A DNA stretch of 64,000 nucleotides, taken from assembly GCA_003458705.1 (NCBI GenBank), contig QRVH01000004.1, forward strand, positions 1-64,000, in the 5' to 3' direction. The notes under the pieces are model-generated. The model made no database searches. It was given only the letters and a program-made list of their open reading frames with translations, and was not told the origin of the DNA. Both the position numbers and the translations under genes were made by a program. Positions 53,803-62,770 of the stretch are shown here, in pieces. The first letter of the stretch is position 1. Each line of letters begins with the position of its first letter. This DNA comes from Eubacterium sp. AF22-9 (lineage in GTDB: Bacteria > Bacillota > Clostridia > Lachnospirales > Lachnospiraceae).

Positions 53803-55668
53803 TTAATGGCCATCCGGATGATAAGTATCAACCACCTTCTTAAGATACTCTCTTATATTACCTGTCTCTGAATAAGCTTCTTCCTTAAGTTTCTCAAGAT
53901 TATCAAAGAAATTCTCCTTGTCAAACTCAATCGGTTTTCCAATATGAATAAGCTTATTATCCGTCTCCTGAAGTCCTTCCTCTTTCATAAGAAGTTCCTC
54001 ATATAATTTTTCTCCTGGTCTGAGTCCCGTATATTTAATCTCCATATCAACGCCAAGTGTATAACCTGACAATCTGATAAGGTTCTTTGCGAGGTCATCA
54101 ATCTTAACAGGCTCACCCATATCAAGAATGAATATCTCTCCACCTTTGGCATATGCACCTGCCTGAAGAACAAGTGAAACCGCCTCTGGTATAGTCATGA
54201 AATATCTTATAATATTAGGATCTGTAACCGTAACCGGTCCACCAGCCTCAATCTGTCTCTTAAAAAGAGGAATGACTGAGCCGTTACTTCCAAGTACATT
54301 ACCGAATCTTACAGCAACGAAATCTGTCTTGGATATCTCGTTATACGTCTGAACAATCATCTCACAGATACGCTTTGTTGCTCCCATTACATTAGTTGGA
54401 TTAACCGCCTTATCTGTACTTATCATAACAAACTTCTTAACCCCATACTTATCAGCCATCCTTGCAACATTCCATGTACCAACAACATTATTCTTAACAG
54501 CCTCATCAGGACTGACTTCCATAAGCGGTACATGCTTATGTGCTGCTGCATGATATACAATATCTGGCTTATACTGTGCAAATACGCTTTCAAGTCTTGA
54601 AACATTTCTTATCGAACCAATAAGAGTAACAACATTGGCATCAGGATAATTAATCTTTAATTCCTGCTGAATATCATAGGCATTATTCTCATATATATCA
54701 AATATAATGAGCTGCTTAGGCTTGTGACTTACAAGCTGGCGGCACAGCTCTGAACCAATAGAACCGCCACCACCTGTTACCATAATGACCTTATCCTTAA
54801 CATAACCCATGATAGATTCAATATCTACTTCAATCGGGTCTCTTCCAAGAAGGTCAAGCACATCAACATTACGGATAGAATTAACATTAATCTCTCCATC
54901 TACCATCTGATATACACCTGGCAGAATCTTAAGAGTACAATCAGTCTCTTTACAAATGTTTAATATATCCCTTTTAACTTCATTAGATGCTGATGGAATT
55001 GCAAATATAATCTCATCAATATCATAAAGCTTTGCTGCTTCCTTAATCTTGTCCCTTGTTCCTATAACCTTGACGCCTCGTATGTATTTACCAACCTTGC
55101 GGCGGTCATCATCAATAATACATGCAATATTAGAGTTGGCAAGATAGCTCGAATTCTGTATTTCTCTCATAATGACATTAGTTGCCTCTCCGGCACCAAT
55201 AATCATTACATTGTTGGAAGTCTTAATATTTCTGTATTTGTTAAGAACAGTTCTTATCATTCTGTACATAAAACGACTTGCACATATTGCAATAATAAGG
55301 TATATTGCCGCATTAAAATAACAGCTTCTAGGAAGCATATTACCCATAATCTTATTACTTAAGAAATGCACTAATTCTACAATAATACACGCTTCAGCAA
55401 TTCTGTACACCTCAGCTATACTCGCATACTGCCACAGACTGTGATAAAGTCTGAACAGCCAGAATATAAGCAGAGACATTATCGTGTACGGAAGCACGTT
55501 CTCTACATAATTACTAATATACTGAGGTTCTATAGATACAATACCTACATCAAATCTCATAATAAGCGACAGATATACGCATGCATTCAATAAAAATGTA
55601 TCTGTTAAAAACAAGAAAAATCTTCTTACCAGAAGCTGTATTCTGTCCTTTTTAGTCTCACCCATCAT
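53803..55668 (-). CDS. PglF/CapD-like UDP-N-acetylhexosamine 4,6-dehydratase
   Basis: Four N-terminal membrane helices (residues 1-130) are followed by a CoA-binding-like Rossmann domain (MIIGAGEATNVIM) and the SDR catalytic domain: MVTGGGGSIGSELCRQL, YHAAAHKHVPLME and STDKAVNPTNVMGATKR with the catalytic Lys. The length of 621 residues fits PglF/WbpM. It makes a UDP-4-keto-6-deoxy aminosugar, the substrate of the aminotransferase at 57493-58683. Its start overlaps the stop of the GT2 gene as TGATG. Confidence 0.9.
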   Translation of the reverse strand: MMGETKKDRIQLLVRRFFLFLTDTFLLNACVYLSLIMRFDVGIVSIEPQYISNYVENVLPYTIMSLLIFWLFRLYHSLWQYASIAEVYRIAEACIIVELVHFLSNKIMGNMLPRSCYFNAAIYLIIAICASRFMYRMIRTVLNKYRNIKTSNNVMIIGAGEATNVIMREIQNSSYLANSNIACIIDDDRRKVGKYIRGVKVIGTRDKIKEAAKLYDIDEIIFAIPSASNEVKRDILNICKETDCTLKILPGVYQMVDGEINVNSIRNVDVLDLLGRDPIEVDIESIMGYVKDKVIMVTGGGGSIGSELCRQLVSHKPKQLIIFDIYENNAYDIQQELKINYPDANVVTLIGSIRNVSRLESVFAQYKPDIVYHAAAHKHVPLMEVSPDEAVKNNVVGTWNVARMADKYGVKKFVMISTDKAVNPTNVMGATKRICEMIVQTYNEISKTDFVAVRFGNVLGSNGSVIPLFKRQIEAGGPVTVTDPNIIRYFMTIPEAVSLVLQAGAYAKGGEIFILDMGEPVKIDDLAKNLIRLSGYTLGVDMEIKYTGLRPGEKLYEELLMKEEGLQETDNKLIHIGKPIEFDKENFFDNLEKLKEEAYSETGNIREYLKKVVDTYHPDGH

Positions 55669-56723
55669 CAGTTCCTCGTTTCTTTAGCAGGCTTTTTAGC
55701 TGCTAACCCACATACTGTACCAATTCCATAAGAAATATGCAACAGAAAAAACAAAAATGGCAATGCAAAACATGTTTTATTGCGCTCCTTCTTTGCTCCT
55801 ATTACTGCAACAATCGACATAACTACTGCCAACAGCCAGTATGCTCCCCACATAAGTCCTGTAAGTCCATATACAATACGCGAAAAAATCGACTTCACAG
55901 CAAGCAGCTTACATGACACACTTGCAACTGTTGTAACAATAATAGCCATGACAAAAGCCCATGGAACAAAATGATATATAGAAAGGCATCCTGGACATAC
56001 CTTGCTTGTCTTTCCAATCCAGTATCCATTAGCATATTTCTGCTTAAGCATCTTAGGAAGTGAACTTCTTGTATGCTGGTACGATATTATATCCGGACAG
56101 AATCTTAATTTAAACCCTGCTTTTCTCATACGGTAATGAATTTCATTATCCTCAGTTCTTGCAAGAGCCTCATTATAATGTCCGATTTTTTCAAAAACTT
56201 CCCTTCTATATGCAGCATGGAACAACGATTTCATATATATCTTTTCTTCCGTTCCATTCCCACCATTACGGTAAGGTGCTATGCTTGAGCCGAACATCGA
56301 ACTCTCAGCAAGAAGCAGCGTATCCTTCCAAGGTGTCTCTTCATCAACTATATTAGGTCGGACACCACCAACAACCATCTCGCCTTCTTCTAAAACCTTA
56401 ACATTCTTGCTAACAAAATCTTCCGGAATATGTGCATGTGCATCAACTCTTATAACAGCTTCCCCTGTATAATTATCAAGCAGCACATTCCATCCACACG
56501 GAAGCGTCTTCTTAGGATTGTCAAGCACGATTATCTGTCTTGCTCCCATCTTATTCTCATCAGCAAACTTCTGCATAACAGCCTTTGTTCCATCCGTGGA
56601 TGCAGAATCAACAAGCACAACCTCCATAAGACTATGATCATAATCCTGCCTGCTTATGTCATCAAGAATATTCTTTATCGTATTCTCCTCGTTATATGCA
56701 ATAACAGCAATTGTAATAAACAT
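55668..56723 (-). CDS. GT2 glycosyltransferase with C-terminal membrane helices (ExoA-like)
   Basis: IAVIAYNEENTI and LVDSASTDGT start the GT2 fold, VIRVDAHAHIP is the metal site (DxH form) and ARTEDNEIHYRMR the acceptor-base region. Three helices close the C-terminus. This layout is that of ExoA-type succinoglycan and related glycosyltransferases. It lies between the initiating transferase and the PglF-like gene and probably adds the second sugar. Confidence 0.8.
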   Translation of the reverse strand: MFITIAVIAYNEENTIKNILDDISRQDYDHSLMEVVLVDSASTDGTKAVMQKFADENKMGARQIIVLDNPKKTLPCGWNVLLDNYTGEAVIRVDAHAHIPEDFVSKNVKVLEEGEMVVGGVRPNIVDEETPWKDTLLLAESSMFGSSIAPYRNGGNGTEEKIYMKSLFHAAYRREVFEKIGHYNEALARTEDNEIHYRMRKAGFKLRFCPDIISYQHTRSSLPKMLKQKYANGYWIGKTSKVCPGCLSIYHFVPWAFVMAIIVTTVASVSCKLLAVKSIFSRIVYGLTGLMWGAYWLLAVVMSIVAVIGAKKERNKTCFALPFLFFLLHISYGIGTVCGLAAKKPAKETRN

Positions 56724-56730
56724 ACTCTAC

Positions 56731-57450
56731 CTACTTTTTAACAGTCATTCTTTCACTTCCAACTACTGATGTAAATGTATCCCACAATACAGCCGCATCA
56801 GCTTTCACGCCAAAATGTTTCATACTTTCAAGGTTATAACGCATTTTTGCCGGTAATACTTCATTCAGATATATATTATCTGTACTTTTTTCATCAACAG
56901 CCTCACCAAGAAGCTTGTCCTCATCCTTATAAGCAATACTTGTCCTTGATGTAAGTCCGGCAGGAAGAAGAAGTGTCGCATACATCTCCTTGGTGTACTT
57001 CTTAACATACTTAGGAACTTCCGGTCTTGTTCCGACAAGAGTCATATCCCCTGCAAGTATATTAAAAAGCTGAGGAAACTCGTCCATTCTGTACTTTCGT
57101 AAAAATGCTCCAACCTTAGTGATTCTTGAATCATTATCTACAGTCACTGCTGCCCCTAGCTTACTTGCATTGTCAACCATAGTCCTGAACTTGTATATAC
57201 GAAAAATTCTTCCATACTGTGTTACTCTCGCCTGCCTGAAAAAAACAGGTCCCGGTGAATCAAGTCTGATTGCAAGTGCAATTATTCCCATTGGAATAAT
57301 TAAAACTGCCAGCATAATACCAGCAACAATAACATCAAGCACTCTTTTCATCTCTAACCACATTCTGTGTTTCATAAGTATATTATAGTATTTTCTTACT
57401 TCCTTAGTTCTCATTTCATCAGGAAGAAGCTGCCATGGTCTTAACTCCAT
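56731..57450 (-). CDS. Initiating phosphoglycosyl transferase (PglC/WcaJ-type bacterial sugar transferase)
   Basis: A re-entrant membrane helix (VLDVIVAGIMLAVLIIP) is followed by DSPGPVFFRQARVTQYGRIF, IYKFRTMV and DEFPQLFNILAGDMTLVGTRPE. These are the strict motifs of monotopic phosphoglycosyl transferases, with the DE dyad. The short form (about 239 residues) lacks the extra N-terminal helices of WbaP. ATG 57450 is the likely start. It puts a sugar phosphate on undecaprenyl phosphate and so starts chain synthesis; with PglE- and PglF-like genes around it the sugar may be a UDP-diacetamido or amino-deoxy sugar. Confidence 0.9.
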   Translation of the reverse strand: MELRPWQLLPDEMRTKEVRKYYNILMKHRMWLEMKRVLDVIVAGIMLAVLIIPMGIIALAIRLDSPGPVFFRQARVTQYGRIFRIYKFRTMVDNASKLGAAVTVDNDSRITKVGAFLRKYRMDEFPQLFNILAGDMTLVGTRPEVPKYVKKYTKEMYATLLLPAGLTSRTSIAYKDEDKLLGEAVDEKSTDNIYLNEVLPAKMRYNLESMKHFGVKADAAVLWDTFTSVVGSERMTVKK

Positions 57451-57492
57451 CGTAATCAATCCCCTTTTTGTTGTTGTATAACTAATGTCCGA

Positions 57493-58683
57493 TTATTTCA
57501 TTCTGTTAAACTGCTCTATTACATATTCTACCTGTTCATCAGTAAGACATGTATGAAGCGGCAGTGTAATCTCATTACGATACATATTATATGAATGTGG
57601 AAAATCCTTAATATCAAATCCCATGTTCTTATATGCCGTATGCATTGGAAGCGGCTTAAAATGTACATTAGTTGCAACACCTGCCTCAGCAAGTCTTGTA
57701 ATCAGTTCATTACGCTCCTTAACATCCTTTCCAAGAAGCCTTACAAGATACAGATGACCACTTGAAGTATATTCATCTGTAAAATGCTTCATAATATCCA
57801 CATCATCGGCTGCAATCCCTTGTGTATATCTCTCAATTATATCTCTTCTTCTCTTAAGAAGTCCCGGATATCTCTTAAGCTGTACAAGCCCAATAGAAGC
57901 CATAATATCAGTCATGTTACATTTGTAATAAGTTCCTTTGATATCATATTCCCATGCACCAAGCTTAGTCTTTGCAAGCGCATCCTTAGACTGTCCGTGA
58001 AGTGAGTAAAGCATTATCTGCTTATATATATCCTCATCATCAACTCCCGGAATACTTCTCCATGTAAGAGCTCCGCCTTCTGCTGTTGTAAGGTTCTTGA
58101 CTGCATGAAATGAAAAGCTTGTAAAGTCAGCCTTCATTCCACTCATAACACCACCCTCACTTGCTCCGAAACCATGTGCAGAATCAGCAACAATTGCAAC
58201 TCTGCCAAGTGCCTCCTGAAGGGGTGTTGAAGCCTTAAATATATTCTTTTTACTCTCGACAATCTTTCTTATCCTGTCATAGTCAACCATAACACCACCT
58301 ATATCTACAGGTATTACAGCCTTGGTACTCTCATTAATTGCAGCTTCAAGCGCGTCATAATCAAGGTGATATGTGTCCTTTTCAACATCAATAAGAACAA
58401 GCTTTGCATTAACATGCGCAACGACACTTGCAGATGCTGTATAAGTGTATGCAGGAACAATAACCTCATCGCCCTCACCGATTCCTAACAGACGGAGTGC
58501 TGTCTCTAAACATGCTGTAGCTGAATTGAGACATGCCGCCCTGTTACAGCCTGTAAACTGAGCAATATTTCTTTCAAACTCTTTAGTTCTTGGACCTGTT
58601 GTAATCCATCCTGACCTTAAAGCCTCAGAAACTGCCTGAATCTCTTCCTCGGTTATATCTGGTGGTGAAAATAAAATATTCAT
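57493..58683 (-). CDS. PglE-like UDP-4-keto aminosugar aminotransferase (DegT/DnrJ/EryC1)
   Basis: The product has 396 residues, PLP type I fold. SFHAVKNLTTAEGGALTW contains the PLP-binding Lys, DSAHGFGAS holds the Asp, and HFKPLPMHTAYKNMGF is at the C-terminus as in sugar aminotransferases. It would use the keto sugar from the PglF-like enzyme. An acetyltransferase of the PglD type is not seen in the window. The start has AAAGGAG. Confidence 0.85.
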   Translation of the reverse strand: MNILFSPPDITEEEIQAVSEALRSGWITTGPRTKEFERNIAQFTGCNRAACLNSATACLETALRLLGIGEGDEVIVPAYTYTASASVVAHVNAKLVLIDVEKDTYHLDYDALEAAINESTKAVIPVDIGGVMVDYDRIRKIVESKKNIFKASTPLQEALGRVAIVADSAHGFGASEGGVMSGMKADFTSFSFHAVKNLTTAEGGALTWRSIPGVDDEDIYKQIMLYSLHGQSKDALAKTKLGAWEYDIKGTYYKCNMTDIMASIGLVQLKRYPGLLKRRRDIIERYTQGIAADDVDIMKHFTDEYTSSGHLYLVRLLGKDVKERNELITRLAEAGVATNVHFKPLPMHTAYKNMGFDIKDFPHSYNMYRNEITLPLHTCLTDEQVEYVIEQFNRMK

Positions 58684-58688
58684 AACTC

Positions 58689-60077
58689 TTATCTCCTTTT
58701 CGTACTCTGCTTTGTAGATGACTTTGTTGTTGCAGGAGTGACTGTTGGAACCTGTACCTGTGTTGTAGTCTCCTGGGTACCTCCACTTATCATTTCTGGA
58801 AATGCATATGTCAGGTCTCCTGCTGTATTAGCAATTGATATTGTATAACTAACTGTATTATATCCATTCTGCGAAAGTGTAATCGTCTTCTTTCCAGATG
58901 ATTTATCAAATGAACACGGAACAGTTCCTATGTATTCACTATTAACATAAAGTACCGCTCCCTTAGGTGCTGTTATTGATACCTTATATCCACTTGTATT
59001 ATCAGCCGCTGTACTTGTTGATGTACCGGATGAAGTCATATCGATAACCTTCGTAACATAAGCTGAGTTAACATTTATAATCTCAGAGTATTCCTGATAA
59101 TTGTTGGCTACCAGCTTAATTCTGTGAGTTCCATAAGTCAAAGAAACAGGGGATGAATAATCAACCTCAGTTCCATCTATACTCATTACTGCACCGGACG
59201 GAGTAACCGAGAAATTAACCGCACCTGTTTTAACAGGATCCGTCTGGACTTCTGAAAAATCAACTGTGGTAGTTGCATCCTTTGATATAGTAACAGTCTT
59301 ACTTGCTGACAGGCTACCATTACGGACATTAACCGTAAATGTACCAACAGGTGCAGTTACAAGCATATCCGGAGTAATACCAAGAAGCTGTCTGTTTCCA
59401 ATACTTACATATCCACCGCTTAGTGCATCAACTCCTGTAAACTTAAGGTATCCGTGTCCCTCTGTCACATCAACAGAATAAACCTTTTCTCCCACGCCTC
59501 TTATAACCAGCTTATCCTGATCAACAAGCTGTGCAATGCTTATTCTCTCATCTCCAGAAAGTACAACTGTGTAGCTTTCATATACCATATTGGATGCACC
59601 AATACTTAATTTCCTTGAACTCTCATCTACAGTAATTCCTGAAACATCGTATCTCGCCCAGGCATCACTGTTTCCATATATCTTAGTCGCTTTGCCCTTC
59701 TTATCGACATATACATCATATATGCCTCCCATATCCATGGTTGCCGCAGCCTTTACCTTACCGTATGCATCCTGAATATCTGTGCCACCTGAATAAGGCA
59801 CTTCATATTCTGTTCCTGTGGATATATCAACAAACCTCATTTTAAGGTCACTTATATCACGCTGGGAAAGTACACCTGTAAATGTAGGATTCTCCCCATC
59901 ACCTTTTATATCCTTATTAACAGTTGGTGCCGGTGTGATACTGCTTCCTGGCACCATTGCATTGCTGCTATTGTTACCGGATGCCGTACATGCAGTCGTT
60001 CCTACACAGAATATCACAACCAGACATATTGCCAATATCCTTTTAATAATATGTACATTCTTATACTTTCGTTCCAT
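58689..60077 (-). CDS. PEGA-domain lipoprotein
   Basis: The ATG at 60077 (AGGA, 6 nt) gives a signal peptide: basic start (ERKYKNVHIIKR), hydrophobic core ILAICLVVIFCVG and a Cys after TTA, a loose lipobox. After a low-complexity linker come beta-rich domains; two PEGA-type repeats are seen near residues 300-350 (FSVTPSGAVMSIDGTEVDY with SPVSLTYGTHRIKL) and 370-430 (KVSITAPKGAVLYVNSEYIG with GKKTITLSQNGYN). The tail is Thr/Gln-rich and ends TKQSTKRR. PEGA domains are thought to bind surface glycans. It may help to hold the polymer. Confidence 0.8.
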   Translation of the reverse strand: MERKYKNVHIIKRILAICLVVIFCVGTTACTASGNNSSNAMVPGSSITPAPTVNKDIKGDGENPTFTGVLSQRDISDLKMRFVDISTGTEYEVPYSGGTDIQDAYGKVKAAATMDMGGIYDVYVDKKGKATKIYGNSDAWARYDVSGITVDESSRKLSIGASNMVYESYTVVLSGDERISIAQLVDQDKLVIRGVGEKVYSVDVTEGHGYLKFTGVDALSGGYVSIGNRQLLGITPDMLVTAPVGTFTVNVRNGSLSASKTVTISKDATTTVDFSEVQTDPVKTGAVNFSVTPSGAVMSIDGTEVDYSSPVSLTYGTHRIKLVANNYQEYSEIINVNSAYVTKVIDMTSSGTSTSTAADNTSGYKVSITAPKGAVLYVNSEYIGTVPCSFDKSSGKKTITLSQNGYNTVSYTISIANTAGDLTYAFPEMISGGTQETTTQVQVPTVTPATTKSSTKQSTKRR

Positions 60078-60123
60078 ATACATTCCTCGCAAAAAACTTA
60101 TCCCCTCGTATCCTCCGATTTTA

Positions 60124-61248
60124 TCACAGACCACACATTTTATCAATTAATTCTCTTCTTTGTATATTCTGTGAAATAACAACTTTCAGCTTATCTATAT
60201 TCTTTGCTGGAACCCACGCTTTTCCGGCATTATAATACTGGTTAATAATCTTCCAGAATTTTTCTGGAAAACTTAACAATGCAACCAGCATATCAAGGTC
60301 TACATCTGCAAGAGGTTTTAATTTATCATATTCATCAACAATCCTGTATGCCACATTGATATCCCAGTCATGCTTTTCCATAACCTTTCTTAAGAACTGG
60401 TATAAATCAGCGACCTGACAGTCATTATGGCATTTTTCGAAATTAGTCACGGCAGAACCTCCATTTTCCGTATCAAGAAAAACATTATGGTAATTATAAC
60501 TACCATGTACTAACTCCCGTGTCTGTTCCATCCTCTCAAAACGCTCATCGAACTGTTCTGATTTAAGCAGTTCACTTGCATTATCTGCCTCTTTGTAAAA
60601 TGTATCTATCGCACCAAGCGCTATCTGTTCAAATTCATTTTTCTTCTTCTTGCCTCGCATATAATTAGCAGCTTTCTTAATCTCCTTTGTATGCCTGTCA
60701 AGATTCTGTCTCATCCCTGCGCCCTTATCAAACTGGACATAAATATTCTGTGTGCGGCTTTCACTTGCTTTCAGCTCTGCCTCCTGTCCGTAATCTTCTG
60801 ACTCCGCCAGCGCCATGCACTCCCAACGCCTCATCATATTCTGATTTTCACCTTCCTGCACATATTTAACTCCAGCTGAAGAAACAACATTTAAACAAAT
60901 ATGCAGCTGCGCCAGTGTTCTCACTGCCCCCACAACATCATTTACAGACTTGACATCACATTCCCTGCCGCCAAACCAGTTTTTCATCACATATTTCCGC
61001 CCGTCATCTCCCACTGTAAAAAGTTCCCCATCCTGATTTCTTACATATGAATCAACATTGTTAAATCCTGCCTCTGATACTGCATTTGTCACTGCCTCAT
61101 CCCGCAGATAAAACCCGTCATTTCTGCTGCATTCAAGAAAAAGTCTGCATCCCCTGTCAGTAAAAAGGATTATTCCTCCACGACCTTTTACCATTTTCTT
61201 AATCTGCATATCATAAAATTTAAGACACTCTAATGATTTATCGTTCAT
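60124..61248 (-). CDS. CotS-like protein kinase-fold protein
   Basis: A product of about 374 residues with a small-kinase (APH/CotS) fold. An N-terminal lobe contains YVMKNWFGGRECDV with the Lys and the RECDV segment typical of CotS/YsxE spore coat kinases. HGSYNYHNVFL is the HGxxxxxN catalytic loop with Ser where Asp is usual, and TNFEKCHNDCQVADL stands in the metal-binding position with Asn before FE. The two changes could lower catalysis. ATG 61248 follows GGGGG. It lies upstream of the PEGA gene, overlapping its possible upstream start region. Confidence 0.75.
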   Translation of the reverse strand: MNDKSLECLKFYDMQIKKMVKGRGGIILFTDRGCRLFLECSRNDGFYLRDEAVTNAVSEAGFNNVDSYVRNQDGELFTVGDDGRKYVMKNWFGGRECDVKSVNDVVGAVRTLAQLHICLNVVSSAGVKYVQEGENQNMMRRWECMALAESEDYGQEAELKASESRTQNIYVQFDKGAGMRQNLDRHTKEIKKAANYMRGKKKKNEFEQIALGAIDTFYKEADNASELLKSEQFDERFERMEQTRELVHGSYNYHNVFLDTENGGSAVTNFEKCHNDCQVADLYQFLRKVMEKHDWDINVAYRIVDEYDKLKPLADVDLDMLVALLSFPEKFWKIINQYYNAGKAWVPAKNIDKLKVVISQNIQRRELIDKMCGL

Positions 61249-61353
61249 AAAATCCCCCGTTTCTGCACTTGATACAGACGTCTTCTGCACATACGCCTAC
61301 GTCTGCCTTATCTTATGAAAATAAATGCATCTATATTCCTGTGAATCCGTATC

Positions 61354-61382
61354 TTGATGAAAATGTGTTTTTTTCTTATAAT
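61354..61382 (+). promoter_or_regulatory. Promoter of cca
   Basis: TTGATG (61354-61359), a 17-bp T-rich spacer and TATAAT (61377-61382) make a strong promoter about 58 bases before the cca start. In the same divergent gap an inverted repeat, CAGACGT/ACGTCTG (61275-61305), lies in the leader of the minus-strand CotS-like gene. Confidence 0.8.
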
Positions 61383-61439
61383 AAATAGAAATGGATTTAA
61401 TTCGCACATTTATACTAATTAACATTGCAGGGGGATAAT

Positions 61440-62693
61440 ATGCCGAAAACTTACCATATTGACATGCCGGAAGCTGTCAGGAATATTATACATACTATAG
61501 AAGAGCATGGATTTAAAGCGTATGCAGTTGGTGGCTGTATAAGGGACAGTATCCTTGGACGCACGCCTGATGACTGGGACATAACAACTTCTGCTGTACC
61601 CGGACAGGTAAAATCCTTCTTCAGAAGAACAATAGACACAGGAATTGCCCACGGCACTGTAACTGTCATGATAGATAAGACAGGATATGAGGTAACCACC
61701 TACAGAATTGATGGAGAATATGAAGACGGCAGACATCCTAAATCTGTTGAATTTTCTGCCAGCCTTGTAGACGACCTGTGCCGCCGTGATTTTACAATAA
61801 ATGCAATGGCATACAACGATACTGATGGATTTGTTGATGAATTCAACGGACTTGGCGATTTAGATGCGAAAATAATCCGTTGTGTTGGTAAACCAGAATT
61901 AAGATTTACAGAGGATGCATTAAGAATGATGCGTGCCATAAGATTTTCTGCACAGCTTGGATTTACCATTGACGGGCCAACATGGAACGCAATTAAAAAG
62001 CTTGCTCCGTCAATCAGTAAAATAAGCATGGAACGTGTGCATGTGGAGCTTGGCAAAACTCTTATGTCAGCACATCCCGATTATGTATCTGAATATTCAG
62101 AAGCGGGACTTTTCGCACCAATACTTCCGGTAATTGACAATGCATTAAAGAGCCGTTACAGCCGCAAGATACTTGCCACCTTACGACACACCCCTGATAA
62201 TATATACCTGCGCTACGCTGCACTTTTCATAACTTCTGCACCTGATGAAGCAGCAAAAACACTCCGCGCATTGAAAATGGATAACAAGACAGTTGACACA
62301 GTATCTAAGCTTGTTGAATTGTCAAAAATCGATATAGATGAAACAGAACCCGCTGTACGTACTGCACTTAACAAATATGGCAGAGAATTTCTTCCTCTGT
62401 GGCATGAACTTATGATGTCAGTAATACAGGCTTCAGAAGAAATTACAGGAATCGGCAATCCAGCAAAAGTAAAGCATCTCCTTACTCTTAAACGCCTTGT
62501 AACAGATATCCTGGAGCGCGGCGACTGCTTTACAATTAAAGACCTTGATATATCAGGAAATGACCTTATTGAATACGGTCTTCAGGGACACGAAATCGGT
62601 GAAACTCTCAAATCCCTGCTTGATATAGTTATAGAGAATCCCAAGCTCAACGACAAAGCAACTCTGATTGCTATGATTGAACATATTAAATAA
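61440..62693 (+). CDS. cca: CCA tRNA nucleotidyltransferase
   Basis: AYAVGGCIRDSILGRTPDDWDITT carries the DxD metal site of class II CCA-adding enzymes. TYRIDGEYEDGRHP and DLCRRDFTINAMAY are the nucleotide-selection motifs, and RFTEDALRMMRAIRFSAQLGF follows. The start is ATG 61440 behind AGGGGG; an upstream TTG at 61425 is less likely. It repairs and builds the 3' CCA of tRNAs, which fits the tRNA-Leu in this window lacking an encoded CCA. The length of 417 residues is normal. Confidence 0.95.
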   Translation: MPKTYHIDMPEAVRNIIHTIEEHGFKAYAVGGCIRDSILGRTPDDWDITTSAVPGQVKSFFRRTIDTGIAHGTVTVMIDKTGYEVTTYRIDGEYEDGRHPKSVEFSASLVDDLCRRDFTINAMAYNDTDGFVDEFNGLGDLDAKIIRCVGKPELRFTEDALRMMRAIRFSAQLGFTIDGPTWNAIKKLAPSISKISMERVHVELGKTLMSAHPDYVSEYSEAGLFAPILPVIDNALKSRYSRKILATLRHTPDNIYLRYAALFITSAPDEAAKTLRALKMDNKTVDTVSKLVELSKIDIDETEPAVRTALNKYGREFLPLWHELMMSVIQASEEITGIGNPAKVKHLLTLKRLVTDILERGDCFTIKDLDISGNDLIEYGLQGHEIGETLKSLLDIVIENPKLNDKATLIAMIEHIK

Positions 62694-62704
62694 TATAAAA
62701 AAAT

Positions 62705-62748
62705 ATCCCTCACCAGTACCTTTCCGGCAAATCTGGTGAGGGATTCTT
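62705..62748. terminator. Bidirectional terminator between cca and proS
   Basis: A 12-bp perfect stem (ATCCCTCACCAG) with a 16-nt loop is flanked by TCTTTTAAT on the plus side and by seven A, read as T, on the minus side. Confidence 0.9.
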
Positions 62749-62770
62749 TTAATTCCCATCTTATATTTAA

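Noticed and set aside
61275-61305. Inverted repeat CAGACGT/ACGTCTG before the CotS-like gene as an operator
   Set aside because: Arms are only 7 bp and no convincing minus-strand promoter lies nearby, so I mention it only as a leader hairpin.
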